A DNA stretch of 33,032 bases from an uncultured Clostridia bacterium (GTDB taxonomy: Bacteria; Bacillota; Clostridia; Oscillospirales; CAG-272): the NCBI GenBank assembly GCA_904501715.1, contig CAJGCD010000009.1, positions 1-33,032 of the forward strand, written 5' to 3'. The notes under the pieces were generated by a model. The model worked only from the letters and a program-made list of their open reading frames with translations. It had not been told where the DNA came from and did not search any database. A program made the position numbers and the translations under genes. Within the stretch, counting starts at the first letter, position 1. Every line of letters starts with the position of its first letter. Shown one piece after another: positions 22,336 through 30,550 of the stretch.

Positions 22336-23240
22336 TTCTTCTTTTCTCCTGTTTTCTCTGCTGTTTTTTCTTTTTTGTTTTCAGCCATACCCAAAAGTAC
22401 GATAGCCGCAAATATTATAACTATTCCAAGGGCACAAAGCAGGTCGGGAACCTGTGACAGAAATGCTATGCCGAAAATAGTTGCCGCCAAGGGCTCAACT
22501 ATGCTGAGCGACGAAGCCGTGCCCGCGGGCATATCTCTCATAGCCAAGGTATAAAAGAAATACGGAAGCACGGTAGTTACAACGCCCATACCTATAAGCA
22601 AAACGACTGTCCATACCGACGATGAAAGGCTGACTATCTCCCAAGGCTTGCACACAGAGCAGCCTATAAGCGTCATAAAGAAAAATCCGTACATAGAGGT
22701 GGATATGGGGTCGAATCCCTTGCGCATCTCTATCTTGGTAATAATATTGTACACGCTGTAACACAGCCCCGACAAAAAGCCTACAAGTATTCCCACTGCA
22801 TCGAATTTCATGCCGCCGATAATTCCCGAAACAAGGCAGCAGCCCACAAGCATAAGAGCTATGGCTACCGTCTTTAAGGGAGTAAGCCGCTCGCCGAGGA
22901 AGATGACCGAAAAGACGGTAACGAATATAGGCGCGGTATACATCAGCACTACCGCGGTGGATACCGAGGTCATCTGCATAGCCGAAAAATAGCAATACGC
23001 CGTTCCGAATATTGATATTCCGTGAGCTAAAAAAAACAACATTTGTGACAGACGAGCCTTAAGCGCCTCCCTTTTGAATAGAAGAACGTATGTAAAAAAG
23101 CACAGAAAGGACACTGCGGCTCTTGCGGCTGTCATCTGTAAGGAGGAAAAGCCCAGGGGCGCCAGGGCGCTTACGAAAAGCCCTGACGTTCCCCACAGCA
23201 TTCCCGCAATTATGATATATATAAACGCTTTTTTGTTCAT
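22332..23240 (-). CDS. EamA-family (DMT) transporter
   Basis: The 302-residue protein has ten hydrophobic segments forming two EamA repeats (about 5-140 and 150-288), with LWGTSGLFVSALAPLG at the first helix and YTAPIFVTVFSVIFLGERLT, the conserved end of the first repeat. It is an inner-membrane permease or exporter for metabolites such as amino acids or drugs; the substrate is not deducible. The C-terminus is Lys/Glu-rich. The ribosome binding site is poor, and the start lies 10 bases after the aldo/keto reductase stop, so it is probably translated by coupling within that operon. Confidence 0.9.
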   Translation of the reverse strand: MNKKAFIYIIIAGMLWGTSGLFVSALAPLGFSSLQMTAARAAVSFLCFFTYVLLFKREALKARLSQMLFFLAHGISIFGTAYCYFSAMQMTSVSTAVVLMYTAPIFVTVFSVIFLGERLTPLKTVAIALMLVGCCLVSGIIGGMKFDAVGILVGFLSGLCYSVYNIITKIEMRKGFDPISTSMYGFFFMTLIGCSVCKPWEIVSLSSSVWTVVLLIGMGVVTTVLPYFFYTLAMRDMPAGTASSLSIVEPLAATIFGIAFLSQVPDLLCALGIVIIFAAIVLLGMAENKKEKTAEKTGEKKK

Positions 23241-23250
23241 TCCGAAATTT

Positions 23251-24096
23251 TCAGAAGGTAACGCTCTCAGGTCTGTGTCCCGACCATCCGCAAAGCTCCA
23301 TAGCGTTTATCCTCTTCATATCGCAATCGGAAATTTCAAAATCGAACACCTTAAGATTCTCCTCAATTCTTGAGGGTGTCACCGATTTCGGCAGAGGAAG
23401 AATATCGTTCTGCAAGCACCAGCGGATGCATATCTGCGCCACCGACCTGCCGTATTTTGCGGCTATCTCAAGAAGCAGGGGATTTTCAAGAAGCCTTCCC
23501 GAGCCGATAGGGCTCCAAGCCTCAACGCAAATTCCGTTCTTCTTACAGTAATCAACTACTCCGTCCTGCATATATCCGGGGTGGTACTCTATTTGATTTA
23601 CCATAGGCTTTATTTTAGCGGTCTTCATAAGCTCTTCAAGGTGGCAGACCATAAAGTTACTAAGTCCTATCGACTTTATTTTTCCCTCCTCATAAAGCTC
23701 CTCAAAGGCTCTCCAGGTCTCGGCGTTTATCTCTGCCCAATTGTCAAACTGAACCGCGTTTGCGGGCCAGTGTATAAGATAAAGGTCAAGGTAGTCAAGT
23801 CCAAGGTCCTCAAGGGTCTTGTAAAACGCCGCCTTGGTCTTTTCATATCCTCTCTCGGTATTCCAAAGCTTACTTGTAACAAAAAGCTGCTCACGGGGTA
23901 CTCCGCACTCCCTGATAGCCGCTCCAACGCTTTTCTCGTTCTTGTATGCGGCGGCAGTATCTATATGGGTGTATCCGCATTCAACCGCCTTTTTTACCGC
24001 CATTACGGCAGTTTCTCCGTCGGGAGTCTTCCACGTTCCAAAGCCCACAGAGGGTATCTCGTAGCCGTTATTGAGTACTATTGTTTTGTTCAACAT
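23251..24096 (-). CDS. Aldo/keto reductase
   Basis: The 281-residue protein is a TIM-barrel, NADPH-dependent reductase of the AKR5-like bacterial group. The catalytic tetrad is intact: Asp46 and Tyr51 (in HIDTAAAYKNEKSVG), Lys76 (FVTSKLW) and His109 (YLIHWP). LPKSVTPSRIEENLKVFDF near the end is the cofactor-binding block. It reduces aldehydes or ketones of unknown identity. AGGAGG lies seven bases before the ATG. It starts 20 bases after the endonuclease/phosphatase gene and is followed closely by the EamA and MBL genes, so the four may form one minus-strand operon. Confidence 0.93.
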   Translation of the reverse strand: MLNKTIVLNNGYEIPSVGFGTWKTPDGETAVMAVKKAVECGYTHIDTAAAYKNEKSVGAAIRECGVPREQLFVTSKLWNTERGYEKTKAAFYKTLEDLGLDYLDLYLIHWPANAVQFDNWAEINAETWRAFEELYEEGKIKSIGLSNFMVCHLEELMKTAKIKPMVNQIEYHPGYMQDGVVDYCKKNGICVEAWSPIGSGRLLENPLLLEIAAKYGRSVAQICIRWCLQNDILPLPKSVTPSRIEENLKVFDFEISDCDMKRINAMELCGWSGHRPESVTF

Positions 24097-24116
24097 TTTT
24101 ATGCCTCCTGAATATT

Positions 24117-24815
24117 TTAAAATTCTATATCAGCGGTATGAGGTCTGTGGTCAGAGCCTACTACCGCAGGAATATCAGCCGCTTTTATCTCTATATCCGG
24201 GGATACGAAAATATAATCTATCTTTATTCTCGGCTCATCCGAGGGAAAGCTGAGCTTTTCGCACTCAAAAAGCTCCGCCGTGTCCTTCATACGCGCTCTT
24301 ATGGGAGCAAGCACAGGATTGTCGGGAGTCACGTTGAAATCTCCCATAAGTATGCACCTCTCATCCTCAAGGTTGTCAATCACCGTCCTGACCGCATTTT
24401 CCTGCTCGTCGGGATTGAGTCCGAAATGTATGACCATCACTGTAAGTCCGTTCTCAAGCTTTGCCTTGAGCAAGCATCTCGTTTCGTAATATCCGTTATA
24501 CCCCCTTACCTCGGGGTCGGGTACGGGGATGACCTCTGCCGACACTATTGGGTACTTGGAGAGAAGAGCGTTTCCGTAGGGCTCGGTGCCCTGAATAAAT
24601 ATAGCACGCGCAAAATAACCTTGCTCTATTCCCGTAAGGCGAGAGAGTATCTCGGTCTGCTCCTTATACTCGGGTGTCAGCCCCTTTCCTCTTATCTCGT
24701 TAAGCCCCACTATATCAGCTCCGCTCTCCTTTATTATATCCGCTATCAGCTCAAAATCTATCCTACGGGTAAGGTAGCTTGCGCAATGCTGTGTGTTATA
24801 TGCCATTATTTTCAT
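24117..24815 (-). CDS. Endonuclease/exonuclease/phosphatase-family protein
   Basis: The 232-residue protein has the EEP fold motifs in order: AYNTQH (Asn7), VGLNEIRG (Glu40), VIHFGLNP, MGDFNVTPDNPVLAPI (Asp and Asn), KIDYIFVSP and the terminal SDHRPHTADIEF. There is no signal peptide or membrane anchor. Such proteins cut phosphodiesters in nucleic acids, lipids or sugar phosphates; the substrate here is unknown. The ribosome binding site is weak (ATAGGTAA). The 94-bp gap on its 5' side shows no clear promoter. Confidence 0.9.
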   Translation of the reverse strand: MKIMAYNTQHCASYLTRRIDFELIADIIKESGADIVGLNEIRGKGLTPEYKEQTEILSRLTGIEQGYFARAIFIQGTEPYGNALLSKYPIVSAEVIPVPDPEVRGYNGYYETRCLLKAKLENGLTVMVIHFGLNPDEQENAVRTVIDNLEDERCILMGDFNVTPDNPVLAPIRARMKDTAELFECEKLSFPSDEPRIKIDYIFVSPDIEIKAADIPAVVGSDHRPHTADIEF

Positions 24816-24909
24816 ATTTTACCTATGCTTACTTTTATTTTTCAGTTTTCATCTCTTAAATAAGAGCCTCCTCGTTGCTTGTACAGAATGTTCCGCAACA
24901 GCTCTCCGA

Positions 24910-25239
24910 TTAAAAAATCCCCTTGTTATACTTGAACATTGCGGCAAAAACAATTACCAAGCCTATTGCCACACACACAAGCAACAAAGCACCGCCCATT
25001 ACAGTGAATAAGGGCATAGCTATCATATTGGCAATAAGACTGAAAATACCGAATACCACACAGCCTGCGCCGCATAAAAGAGTTCCTATGCCAACAAGCC
25101 TTCCGTAGGGCTTTACGTCCTCGGGAGAGACCCTTTGTCTGTGATACCAGTGAAGAGAACGGATATCTCCCCTTATATTAAGTATACCTATAACCGATAT
25201 CAACGCGCCAAGTATCATAGGTATAAGGCTATCCAACAT
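24910..25239 (-). CDS. Small membrane protein, DUF3784-like
   Basis: The 109-residue protein has three or four hydrophobic segments (about 5-22, 48-66, 70-80 and 83-102) and a basic loop SLHWYHRQRVSPEDVKPYGR between the first two. The loop and size recall the DUF3784 family of Firmicute membrane proteins, which has no assigned function; the match is by eye only. GGGAGG lies seven bases before the ATG. It starts 15 bases after the PHP phosphatase gene and is likely co-transcribed with it. Confidence 0.75.
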   Translation of the reverse strand: MLDSLIPMILGALISVIGILNIRGDIRSLHWYHRQRVSPEDVKPYGRLVGIGTLLCGAGCVVFGIFSLIANMIAMPLFTVMGGALLLVCVAIGLVIVFAAMFKYNKGIF

Positions 25240-25254
25240 TTCTAAACCTCCCGA

Positions 25255-26064
25255 TCAGCTTATAAAAAACTTGTCGCTCTCCTCAAGACAGAGTAAATCT
25301 ACCGCATACTCAAAGCGCTCCTTGGCACTGTCAAGCGCCTTTGGATGATGAGCATCGCTTCCCAAATAGAACTTGCAACCCATATTCTTGGCTATCTTGA
25401 ACATACGGCTGACCTCGTCGGGAGCTATCATCATTTGATTTACGTCGCTCTGATTGATCTCTATTCCGCAACCTAGCTTCGCCGCCTTGGCAAACAAACG
25501 CTCCATATCGTTAGAGGAAATCCTTGTGAGAACGTCAAGATAATCCTCCGTAGATTTCTTGTTTATGAGCCTGCACGCAGGATGGGCAATTCCTATTTTG
25601 TGAAATGGCAGATCAAGGTCAAGCAAAGCATCCAGACGCTTCACCCACAGCTCGGCTCTTATTCTGTTCGTATCCTCGCTTGTTGCATCCTCGGGCTCAA
25701 TGGTAAGACCCGTTATGTGCAAATGAGTGGTGGGAATTATCACGAAATCAAAGGAATCAAAGCGCGAGACGGGCATACCTATCCTGAATTCCTTGTTAAA
25801 TTCAGTCTCCGCACCGAACAAAAACTCTACGCCCTCGGTCTGAGGCAGCGGACAAATACTTGAAATGCACTCAAAGTCAAGGGGTCTGTACCAATTTGTT
25901 GCTCCCTCGGTCTGGGCATCCCAATAGTGGTCGGTAACGCAGATACGCTTAAAACCGTTTTCCTTGGCATATCGAAGCAATCTCTCTGCATTCTGCTCGG
26001 GGTCGCTTGAGCAAGGCGAGAGCTGTGTGTGTATGTGGTAATCATGGTCAACTACGTATTTCAT
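25255..26064 (-). CDS. PHP-domain phosphatase, histidinol-phosphatase-like
   Basis: The 269-residue protein has the PHP metal-binding motifs in order: DYHIHTQ (His10, His12), CVTDHYW, GAETEFN, PTTHLH, GIAHPAC, GIEINQSD and YLGSDAHHP. The family includes histidinol-phosphate phosphatase (HisK) and other phosphoesterases. No histidine biosynthesis gene is nearby, so a different phosphoester is possible. GGAG lies seven bases before the ATG. The DUF3784-like gene follows at 15 bases. Confidence 0.88.
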   Translation of the reverse strand: MKYVVDHDYHIHTQLSPCSSDPEQNAERLLRYAKENGFKRICVTDHYWDAQTEGATNWYRPLDFECISSICPLPQTEGVEFLFGAETEFNKEFRIGMPVSRFDSFDFVIIPTTHLHITGLTIEPEDATSEDTNRIRAELWVKRLDALLDLDLPFHKIGIAHPACRLINKKSTEDYLDVLTRISSNDMERLFAKAAKLGCGIEINQSDVNQMMIAPDEVSRMFKIAKNMGCKFYLGSDAHHPKALDSAKERFEYAVDLLCLEESDKFFIS

Positions 26065-26103
26065 TTTGTTTCTCCAATGCTTTTATTTATTAATATAATT
26101 TTA

Positions 26104-26313
26104 TCAATTTTTATCACTCAAAGCAGTTAATTCAGCCTTGACAGCCAGCATAAGCAAACAGTGTCCTTCTTCATTCGGATGGCATCCGTCGGTGGTATAC
26201 TTTCTCCAATCAAAATAGAAATGATGATGTAGATTTAAGAAAGGTAATCCGTGCTTTTTGCAGGTCTTTTCAATAACCAACGCATATTTTATAACAATTC
26301 CATCTCCGTGCGC
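26104..26313 (-). pseudogene. C-terminal remnant of a GDSL/SGNH hydrolase
   Basis: Reading the minus strand from about 26313 to the stop at 26104-26106 gives about 69 residues with no start codon, including HGDGIVIKYAL, KKHGLPFLNLHHHF and TDGCHPNEEGH. The last is block V of GDSL/SGNH hydrolases (catalytic Asp and His). It is in another frame from the esterase at 26289-27050 and overlaps its last 8 codons. It looks like the tail of a second, deleted hydrolase gene whose junction runs into the 3' end of the intact esterase. Confidence 0.7.
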
Positions 26314-27050
26314 ACCGCATCATCCATCTTACTCTTTTGGTCAAAAATACGGTTTTTATCCTCCACAGCTTTAAAGGCGGCGTAATATCGCAACCCGAAT
26401 TCCTGCAGAGAGCGATGGTTAAAGTGCAGATTGTCGGGATTTGACGTAAGCCCCTCGGCAGAAGCAAAGGCGGTATGCGCGGTAAGCTCGGCAAATCTGA
26501 TAAGCGCCTGATTTACGTATATATAGTTAACAAGCGCGGGATTTTCGATTCTGTCCCTCAAAAAGTCACCCAAGCCGCCAACGACGAGAGGTACGTCCTC
26601 GGCGTTCAATTCCCGACGCAGGGCATTCATAACGTCGGTTATCTTGTCCAGATACAACGGATAACGGGCATCACCGCAATCGGCTTCTCCCTGATGCCAA
26701 AGGATACCCACAAGATGCGACGTTCTCATAGCAAGTCTTGCCGAATAGACCGCGTGGTCGAACAGCAATCCGCCCTCCCTCCATTGGTCAAGTGAGGTCC
26801 CCCCGTCTGCGCAAGGTATTATTCCCACGTCAACGTCGGGATGCTCGTCGGAATACGCCTTGGCAAAGCTTTCGGCAAGACAGGTCCCCGAAAAAGGACG
26901 GTCAGGATTCACCGGTCGGTACATATTCTGCCATCTTCCGTTGCGCAAGACCTTCAGCCTTCCGCCGTTTGTATCAAGCGGCTCGGCTTCGGGAAGAGAT
27001 CCTCGCCCCGCCATATTCGATTGCCCGATAATCAAAAATGAATGTATCAT
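26289..27050 (-). CDS. SGNH-fold carbohydrate esterase, CE6/sialate O-acetylesterase-like
   Basis: The 253-residue protein shows the SGNH blocks: GQSNMAG with nucleophile Ser11, the CADGGTSLDQW oxyanion region (80-90), WHQGEAD (118-124) and PDNLHFN with Asp206 and His209. This order is that of CE6-type acetyl xylan esterases and sialate O-acetylesterases. No signal peptide is present, so it would act on imported sugars in the cytosol. GAGG lies eight bases before the ATG. The last 20 or so residues after NRIF do not belong to the fold and may be read-through into the neighbouring gene remnant. Confidence 0.88.
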   Translation of the reverse strand: MIHSFLIIGQSNMAGRGSLPEAEPLDTNGGRLKVLRNGRWQNMYRPVNPDRPFSGTCLAESFAKAYSDEHPDVDVGIIPCADGGTSLDQWREGGLLFDHAVYSARLAMRTSHLVGILWHQGEADCGDARYPLYLDKITDVMNALRRELNAEDVPLVVGGLGDFLRDRIENPALVNYIYVNQALIRFAELTAHTAFASAEGLTSNPDNLHFNHRSLQEFGLRYYAAFKAVEDKNRIFDQKSKMDDAVRTEMELL

Positions 27051-27164
27051 TTCTCTATCCTCTGTTTCGTTTTTTAAGTTTTAATGTGTTAACCGTTACT
27101 GCTGTAAAACGAACTTTTGAGCTTTACTCAAAAATTGACGGTGCGCAAAGCCGAGTTCGCGTCC

Positions 27165-27673
27165 AAGCCTTCCCTTGTCAGGGAAGGTGGCACGGCGAAG
27201 CCGTGACGGATGAGTAGTTTTTGACGCAAACTAACTTTCTTTTAAATCCTCAAATTTAACTTCTATGTGATTTAGTATGACCTGACACGCCTCGGAAAAA
27301 TTTTTACGTATGCTCTCGTTTGGAAATCTTAGCACCCTCAAGCCTTGTCCTTCAAGAAATTTATCTCTTTCTTGGTCTTTTTCTTTATGTTCTTCCGTTA
27401 GATGCTGTATCCCGTCAATTTCTATAACAAGTTGTTTTTTTGGAATATAAAAATCAACGATATAGTTTCCAATGTTATATTGTCTGTGCGCCTTCATTGG
27501 TAACCGCTTAAGAAAATCATACCAAAGGTGCTTTTCTTCGGGGGTCATGTTTTTTCGCAGAGCCTGTGCGTTGCTGACCAAATCTTTGTTATATGCTTTC
27601 ATTTGTTACCTCGCATGTATGGACTACTCATCCACCGCTATCGCGGTCCCCCTTCCCTAACAAGGGAAGGCTT
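27165..27673. mobile_element. Compact 509-bp element: DUF559 nuclease gene between inverted double-hairpin repeats
   Basis: Left end (27165-27218): AAGCC, hairpin CCTTCCCT/AGGGAAGG (27168-27187), TGG, hairpin CACGGC/GCCGTG (27191-27205), then GGATGAGTAGT. Right end (27623-27673), inverted: ACTACTCATCC, hairpin ACCGC/GCGGT (27634-27647), hairpin CCTTCCCT/AGGGAAGG (27651-27670), CTT. The outer hairpins and the inner GGATGAGTAGT are the same in both ends and face each other; only the DUF559 gene lies between. A gene-less relative is at 8726-8837. No target-site duplication was recognised. Mobility is inferred from this layout, not shown. Confidence 0.65.
27231..27602 (-). CDS. DUF559-family endonuclease (Vsr-like fold)
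   Basis: The 123-residue protein belongs to the DUF559 family, related to very-short-patch repair (Vsr) nucleases. A helical N-terminus with LRKNMTPEEKHLWYDFLKR is followed by the nuclease core: YIVDFYIPKKQLVIEIDG, giving Asp50, Glu61 and Asp63 as likely metal ligands, then GIQH and a closing LRFPNESI strand. It should nick or cut DNA. GAGG lies nine bases before the ATG. The start is 20 bases from the inner edge of the right repeat and the stop 12 bases from the left one, so the whole unit is repeat-gene-repeat. It is more AT-rich than the housekeeping neighbours. Confidence 0.88.
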   Translation of the reverse strand: MKAYNKDLVSNAQALRKNMTPEEKHLWYDFLKRLPMKAHRQYNIGNYIVDFYIPKKQLVIEIDGIQHLTEEHKEKDQERDKFLEGQGLRVLRFPNESIRKNFSEACQVILNHIEVKFEDLKES

Positions 27674-27697
27674 AAGGCCGCGTCCTTAAGAGCGAAC

Positions 27698-29071
27698 TTA
27701 GTTATCCAAAGTGCGTGTGAGACAAACGACAGATTCAACATGCCCTGTCCTCGGAAACATATCCACGGGCTGAACCTGTCCTATCGTGTAACCTCTTTCA
27801 ACAAACCACGCAGCGTCACGAGCCAAAGTGTCGGGGTCGCAGGAAATATAAACTATCTTCGGCACTCCTATATCCGCAAGACAATCAACAAGCTCCTTTG
27901 TGCTTCCTTTTCTTGGGGGGTCCATTACCACAACGTCGGGGCGCACACCGCCTGCCGCGTCAAGTATGGTCTGCTTATCTCCCGCATCAGCGCATATAAA
28001 GCGCGCGTTTTTGATGCCGTTGCGCTCGGCGTTTTCCTTAGCGCATTCTACCGCGCTCTTGACTATCTCTACTCCGCAAAGGGTCTTGACCTTATGCGCC
28101 ATAGATAAACCTATGGTTCCCGTTCCGCAATAAAGGTCCATCATTATCTCGTCGCCCGAAAGCTGCGCCATCTCTGCCGCCTTGGTATAGAGCAGCTCCG
28201 CACCCTCTCGGTTCACCTGATAAAAGGAATCAGGGCTGATAAAAAATCTAAGTCCGCAAAGCTCGTCCTCAATACCCCCCTTGCCCCGGAGAGTTCTATA
28301 TTCCTTGCCCAGCACCACGTTGGTGTTCTCCGCATTTTTATTGAGCATAATACTCGCTATTTCTGGGAAGCGAGCGCTTATTTCCTCGACAAATTTCTCT
28401 TCCTTGGGAAGACTATCGCCGCTTATAACGAGGCAAAGCATTATCTCACCCGTTATCTCGCCTATACGCAGATATATGTGACGCAAAAGCCCACGTCCGC
28501 TTTCCTCATCATATACGCTCCAGCCGTTATTTTCGGCAAAGGCGCAGACCGCTCTGACTATTTTCGAGAAGGCTTCATTCTGTATAGCGCAGTCCTCGGC
28601 GGGCAATACGCTATGAGTCTTTGCGGCGTAAAATCCCGCGTAGATTCCGTTTTTATTCTTAGCCACGGGATACTGCGCCTTGTTTCGATAGCCCGACACC
28701 TTACCCGTCGACAGCACGGGTAACACGTCAGCGTCACCAAGTCCCGCCTTCGCGAATGCCGCCTTTACATATCCGCGCTTAAGTCCGAGCTCGTGCTCGT
28801 ATGTAATATGTCTGTAAACACAGCCGCCGCAGGATAGAGGCGCACCGCAAAAATCCCCGCAGAGCCGATGCTCCGAAGGGGTGATGACCTCCAAGAGCTT
28901 TGCCACCGCAAAGCTCTTGTTTATCTTTATTACCTTTGCTTTTACTCTGTCGCCGCTGACAGCCCCGCGGACGAACACTACCCTGCCGTCAATTCTTCCG
29001 ACTCCGTTGCCCAGATTGTTGATGTCGGTAATATCAAGCTCTACGGTGCTATCCTTTTTAAGCTCAGTCAT
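27698..29071 (-). CDS. rlmD: 23S rRNA (uracil-C5)-methyltransferase, RlmD/RlmCD-type
   Basis: The protein (457 residues from the chosen start) has an N-terminal TRAM domain (about 3-60), a [4Fe-4S] cluster region with Cys71, Cys75, Cys81 and Cys84 (ending SCGGCVYRH), a central domain, and a SAM-methyltransferase domain with MDLYCGTGTIGLSM, VVMDPPRKG and the catalytic Cys in YISCDPDTLARD. It methylates uracil C5 in 23S rRNA. In Firmicutes one such enzyme can modify two sites (RlmCD), so the exact position is not certain. Start chosen at ATG 29071 (AAGGAA ten bases upstream), which overlaps the preceding gene by 8 bases; the frame is open further 5'. Confidence 0.93.
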   Translation of the reverse strand: MTELKKDSTVELDITDINNLGNGVGRIDGRVVFVRGAVSGDRVKAKVIKINKSFAVAKLLEVITPSEHRLCGDFCGAPLSCGGCVYRHITYEHELGLKRGYVKAAFAKAGLGDADVLPVLSTGKVSGYRNKAQYPVAKNKNGIYAGFYAAKTHSVLPAEDCAIQNEAFSKIVRAVCAFAENNGWSVYDEESGRGLLRHIYLRIGEITGEIMLCLVISGDSLPKEEKFVEEISARFPEIASIMLNKNAENTNVVLGKEYRTLRGKGGIEDELCGLRFFISPDSFYQVNREGAELLYTKAAEMAQLSGDEIMMDLYCGTGTIGLSMAHKVKTLCGVEIVKSAVECAKENAERNGIKNARFICADAGDKQTILDAAGGVRPDVVVMDPPRKGSTKELVDCLADIGVPKIVYISCDPDTLARDAAWFVERGYTIGQVQPVDMFPRTGHVESVVCLTRTLDN

Positions 29072-29759
29072 AAATATAGTATTCCTTACCGTTATCAAGG
29101 CAGAGGCAAGCCAAGGGCTCTCCGAATGCCGCGCCGCAGTCAATAGCCACCGCGCCCTCTCCGTGATATATCTTACCCTTTTCTGCGCCCTCTATCTCGT
29201 AGGTAGGCACGTGACCCACTATCATAGTAACTCCGTCCATAAGCTGACGCTCAACGTCGGCGGGCTCGCTGATAAAGTCCTCGGGCATATAGTCGTCAAG
29301 AGGCGTATCCGCGTCAAAATCCGCAATTCCAGCGTGAACGAGCAGATACTTCTTTCCTCCCGCCTCTACCTCCTCGTAGAGCGACATATCCTCCAGATAT
29401 TCAAGCACGCCCTCCTTCATATCCTCGTCAAGCGCCTTAAATCCCTCCATAGTCTTCTGACCGCCGTCCTGTATCCACTCAGTCATAGCTCCTATGACCT
29501 CGGGGTCGGGAGTAGACTCTCCCCTGAGCATCTTATCAAGCTCACCCAGAAGCTTCAATGCCCGAAAATCGTGGTCGCCCACTATTGGTATTACGTTATA
29601 TCTCATACTAAGGTCGCACAGAAGCTCTATGGGCTCCTCCCCGTAGTCAACTATGTCCCCCAAAACGTACATAACGTCGTTGTCGTTAAATTTTATCTCC
29701 TTAAGAAGCCTCTTAAACTTATCAAACGACCCGTGAAGGTCGGAAACTACGTATACCAT
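29064..29759 (-). CDS. PP2A/ApaH-like metallophosphatase with altered motifs
   Basis: The 231-residue protein has the order of Ser/Thr-phosphatase-like metallophosphoesterases: SDLHG (Asp7, His9), GDIVDYG (34-40), GDHD (61-64), VHAG and GHVPT. Two motifs differ from the family: GDxVDRG has Tyr for Arg, and GNHE/D has Asp for Asn. The Asn normally binds metal and the Arg binds phosphate, so activity or specificity may differ. Relatives include PrpE and bis-nucleoside tetraphosphatases. AAGGAG lies eight bases before the ATG. It starts 14 bases after nif3 and overlaps rlmD by 8 bases, so it is within the trmK operon. Confidence 0.88.
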   Translation of the reverse strand: MVYVVSDLHGSFDKFKRLLKEIKFNDNDVMYVLGDIVDYGEEPIELLCDLSMRYNVIPIVGDHDFRALKLLGELDKMLRGESTPDPEVIGAMTEWIQDGGQKTMEGFKALDEDMKEGVLEYLEDMSLYEEVEAGGKKYLLVHAGIADFDADTPLDDYMPEDFISEPADVERQLMDGVTMIVGHVPTYEIEGAEKGKIYHGEGAVAIDCGAAFGEPLACLCLDNGKEYYIYD

Positions 29760-29773
29760 ACCTTTTCTCCTTT

Positions 29774-30550
29774 TCAGATAGCCTTTATTACGTTGCTTGA
29801 ATATATATCGCAGAGGATATCGGTGTCAATTTCACCTATCATTTCCTTAAGCGCTCCGCACACGGGCTGCTCGGTGTAAAAATGCCCCGCCTCCAAAAGA
29901 TTCATAGGCGATATCCTTTCGTCAACAGCGTCTGTCATAGGGTGATAGTCAAGCCGTCCGCTAAGGAAGGTATCCGCTCCCGACGCACGCGCCGCCTCTA
30001 TCATATCCTTTCCGCTGCCGCCGAGGACCGCAACCCTTTTTACCGCCACACCTGCGTCGCTCAAAAGCACGAAGGGCGCGCCCAAGGTCTTTTTCACAAG
30101 GGCGGCAAAGTCCTCGGCGCTCATAGCCGCCTCAAGACCTCCCACTCTGCCAAGAGGTATTCCCTCCCCCTCAAGGCAGCTTATATCCGACAGTCCCAGA
30201 AGAGTGCAAAGAGTATCGTTTACTCCGCCCTCTACCGCGTCAAGCCTTGTGTGAAAGGACATTACCGAAACACCCGCGCATATAAGCCTCATAGCCTTTG
30301 CCGAAACAGCGCCCTCCGCATCCAGCGCCTTTATACCCTTAAATATAAAGGGATGATGGGATATTATGCAATCGTAGCCCTTATCTATGGCATAATCGGT
30401 GACCTGACCCGTAACGTCAAGAGTTATAAGCACCCTTTTGACCTCTCTTGCCCCCTCGGGACAGCACAGAAGTCCATCGTTATCCCACGGACAGGAAAGC
30501 GAGCTCGGTATTCTTTTTTCAAGCTCTCTGTAAAGCTCTCTTACGGTCAT
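29774..30550 (-). CDS. Nif3-like dinuclear metal centre protein
   Basis: The 258-residue protein belongs to the Nif3/YqfO/GTP cyclohydrolase I type 2-like family. The metal-site motifs are present: ISHHPFIF (His65, His66), SFHTRLDAVEGGVND and near the end GHFYTE (His and Glu). It lacks the middle insertion domain of Bacillus YqfO, so it is of the short type. It forms hexameric toroids in known structures; its biological reaction is not settled. Its ATG overlaps the stop of trmK by 4 bases (ATGA). The trmK-nif3 pair is a conserved order in Firmicutes. Confidence 0.92.
   Translation of the reverse strand: MTVRELYRELEKRIPSSLSCPWDNDGLLCCPEGAREVKRVLITLDVTGQVTDYAIDKGYDCIISHHPFIFKGIKALDAEGAVSAKAMRLICAGVSVMSFHTRLDAVEGGVNDTLCTLLGLSDISCLEGEGIPLGRVGGLEAAMSAEDFAALVKKTLGAPFVLLSDAGVAVKRVAVLGGSGKDMIEAARASGADTFLSGRLDYHPMTDAVDERISPMNLLEAGHFYTEQPVCGALKEMIGEIDTDILCDIYSSNVIKAI

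Noticed and set aside
28881..29879. 332-codon plus-strand frame opposite rlmD and the metallophosphatase
   Set aside because: Both minus-strand genes have intact motifs; the plus-strand product has no domain and a low-complexity composition.
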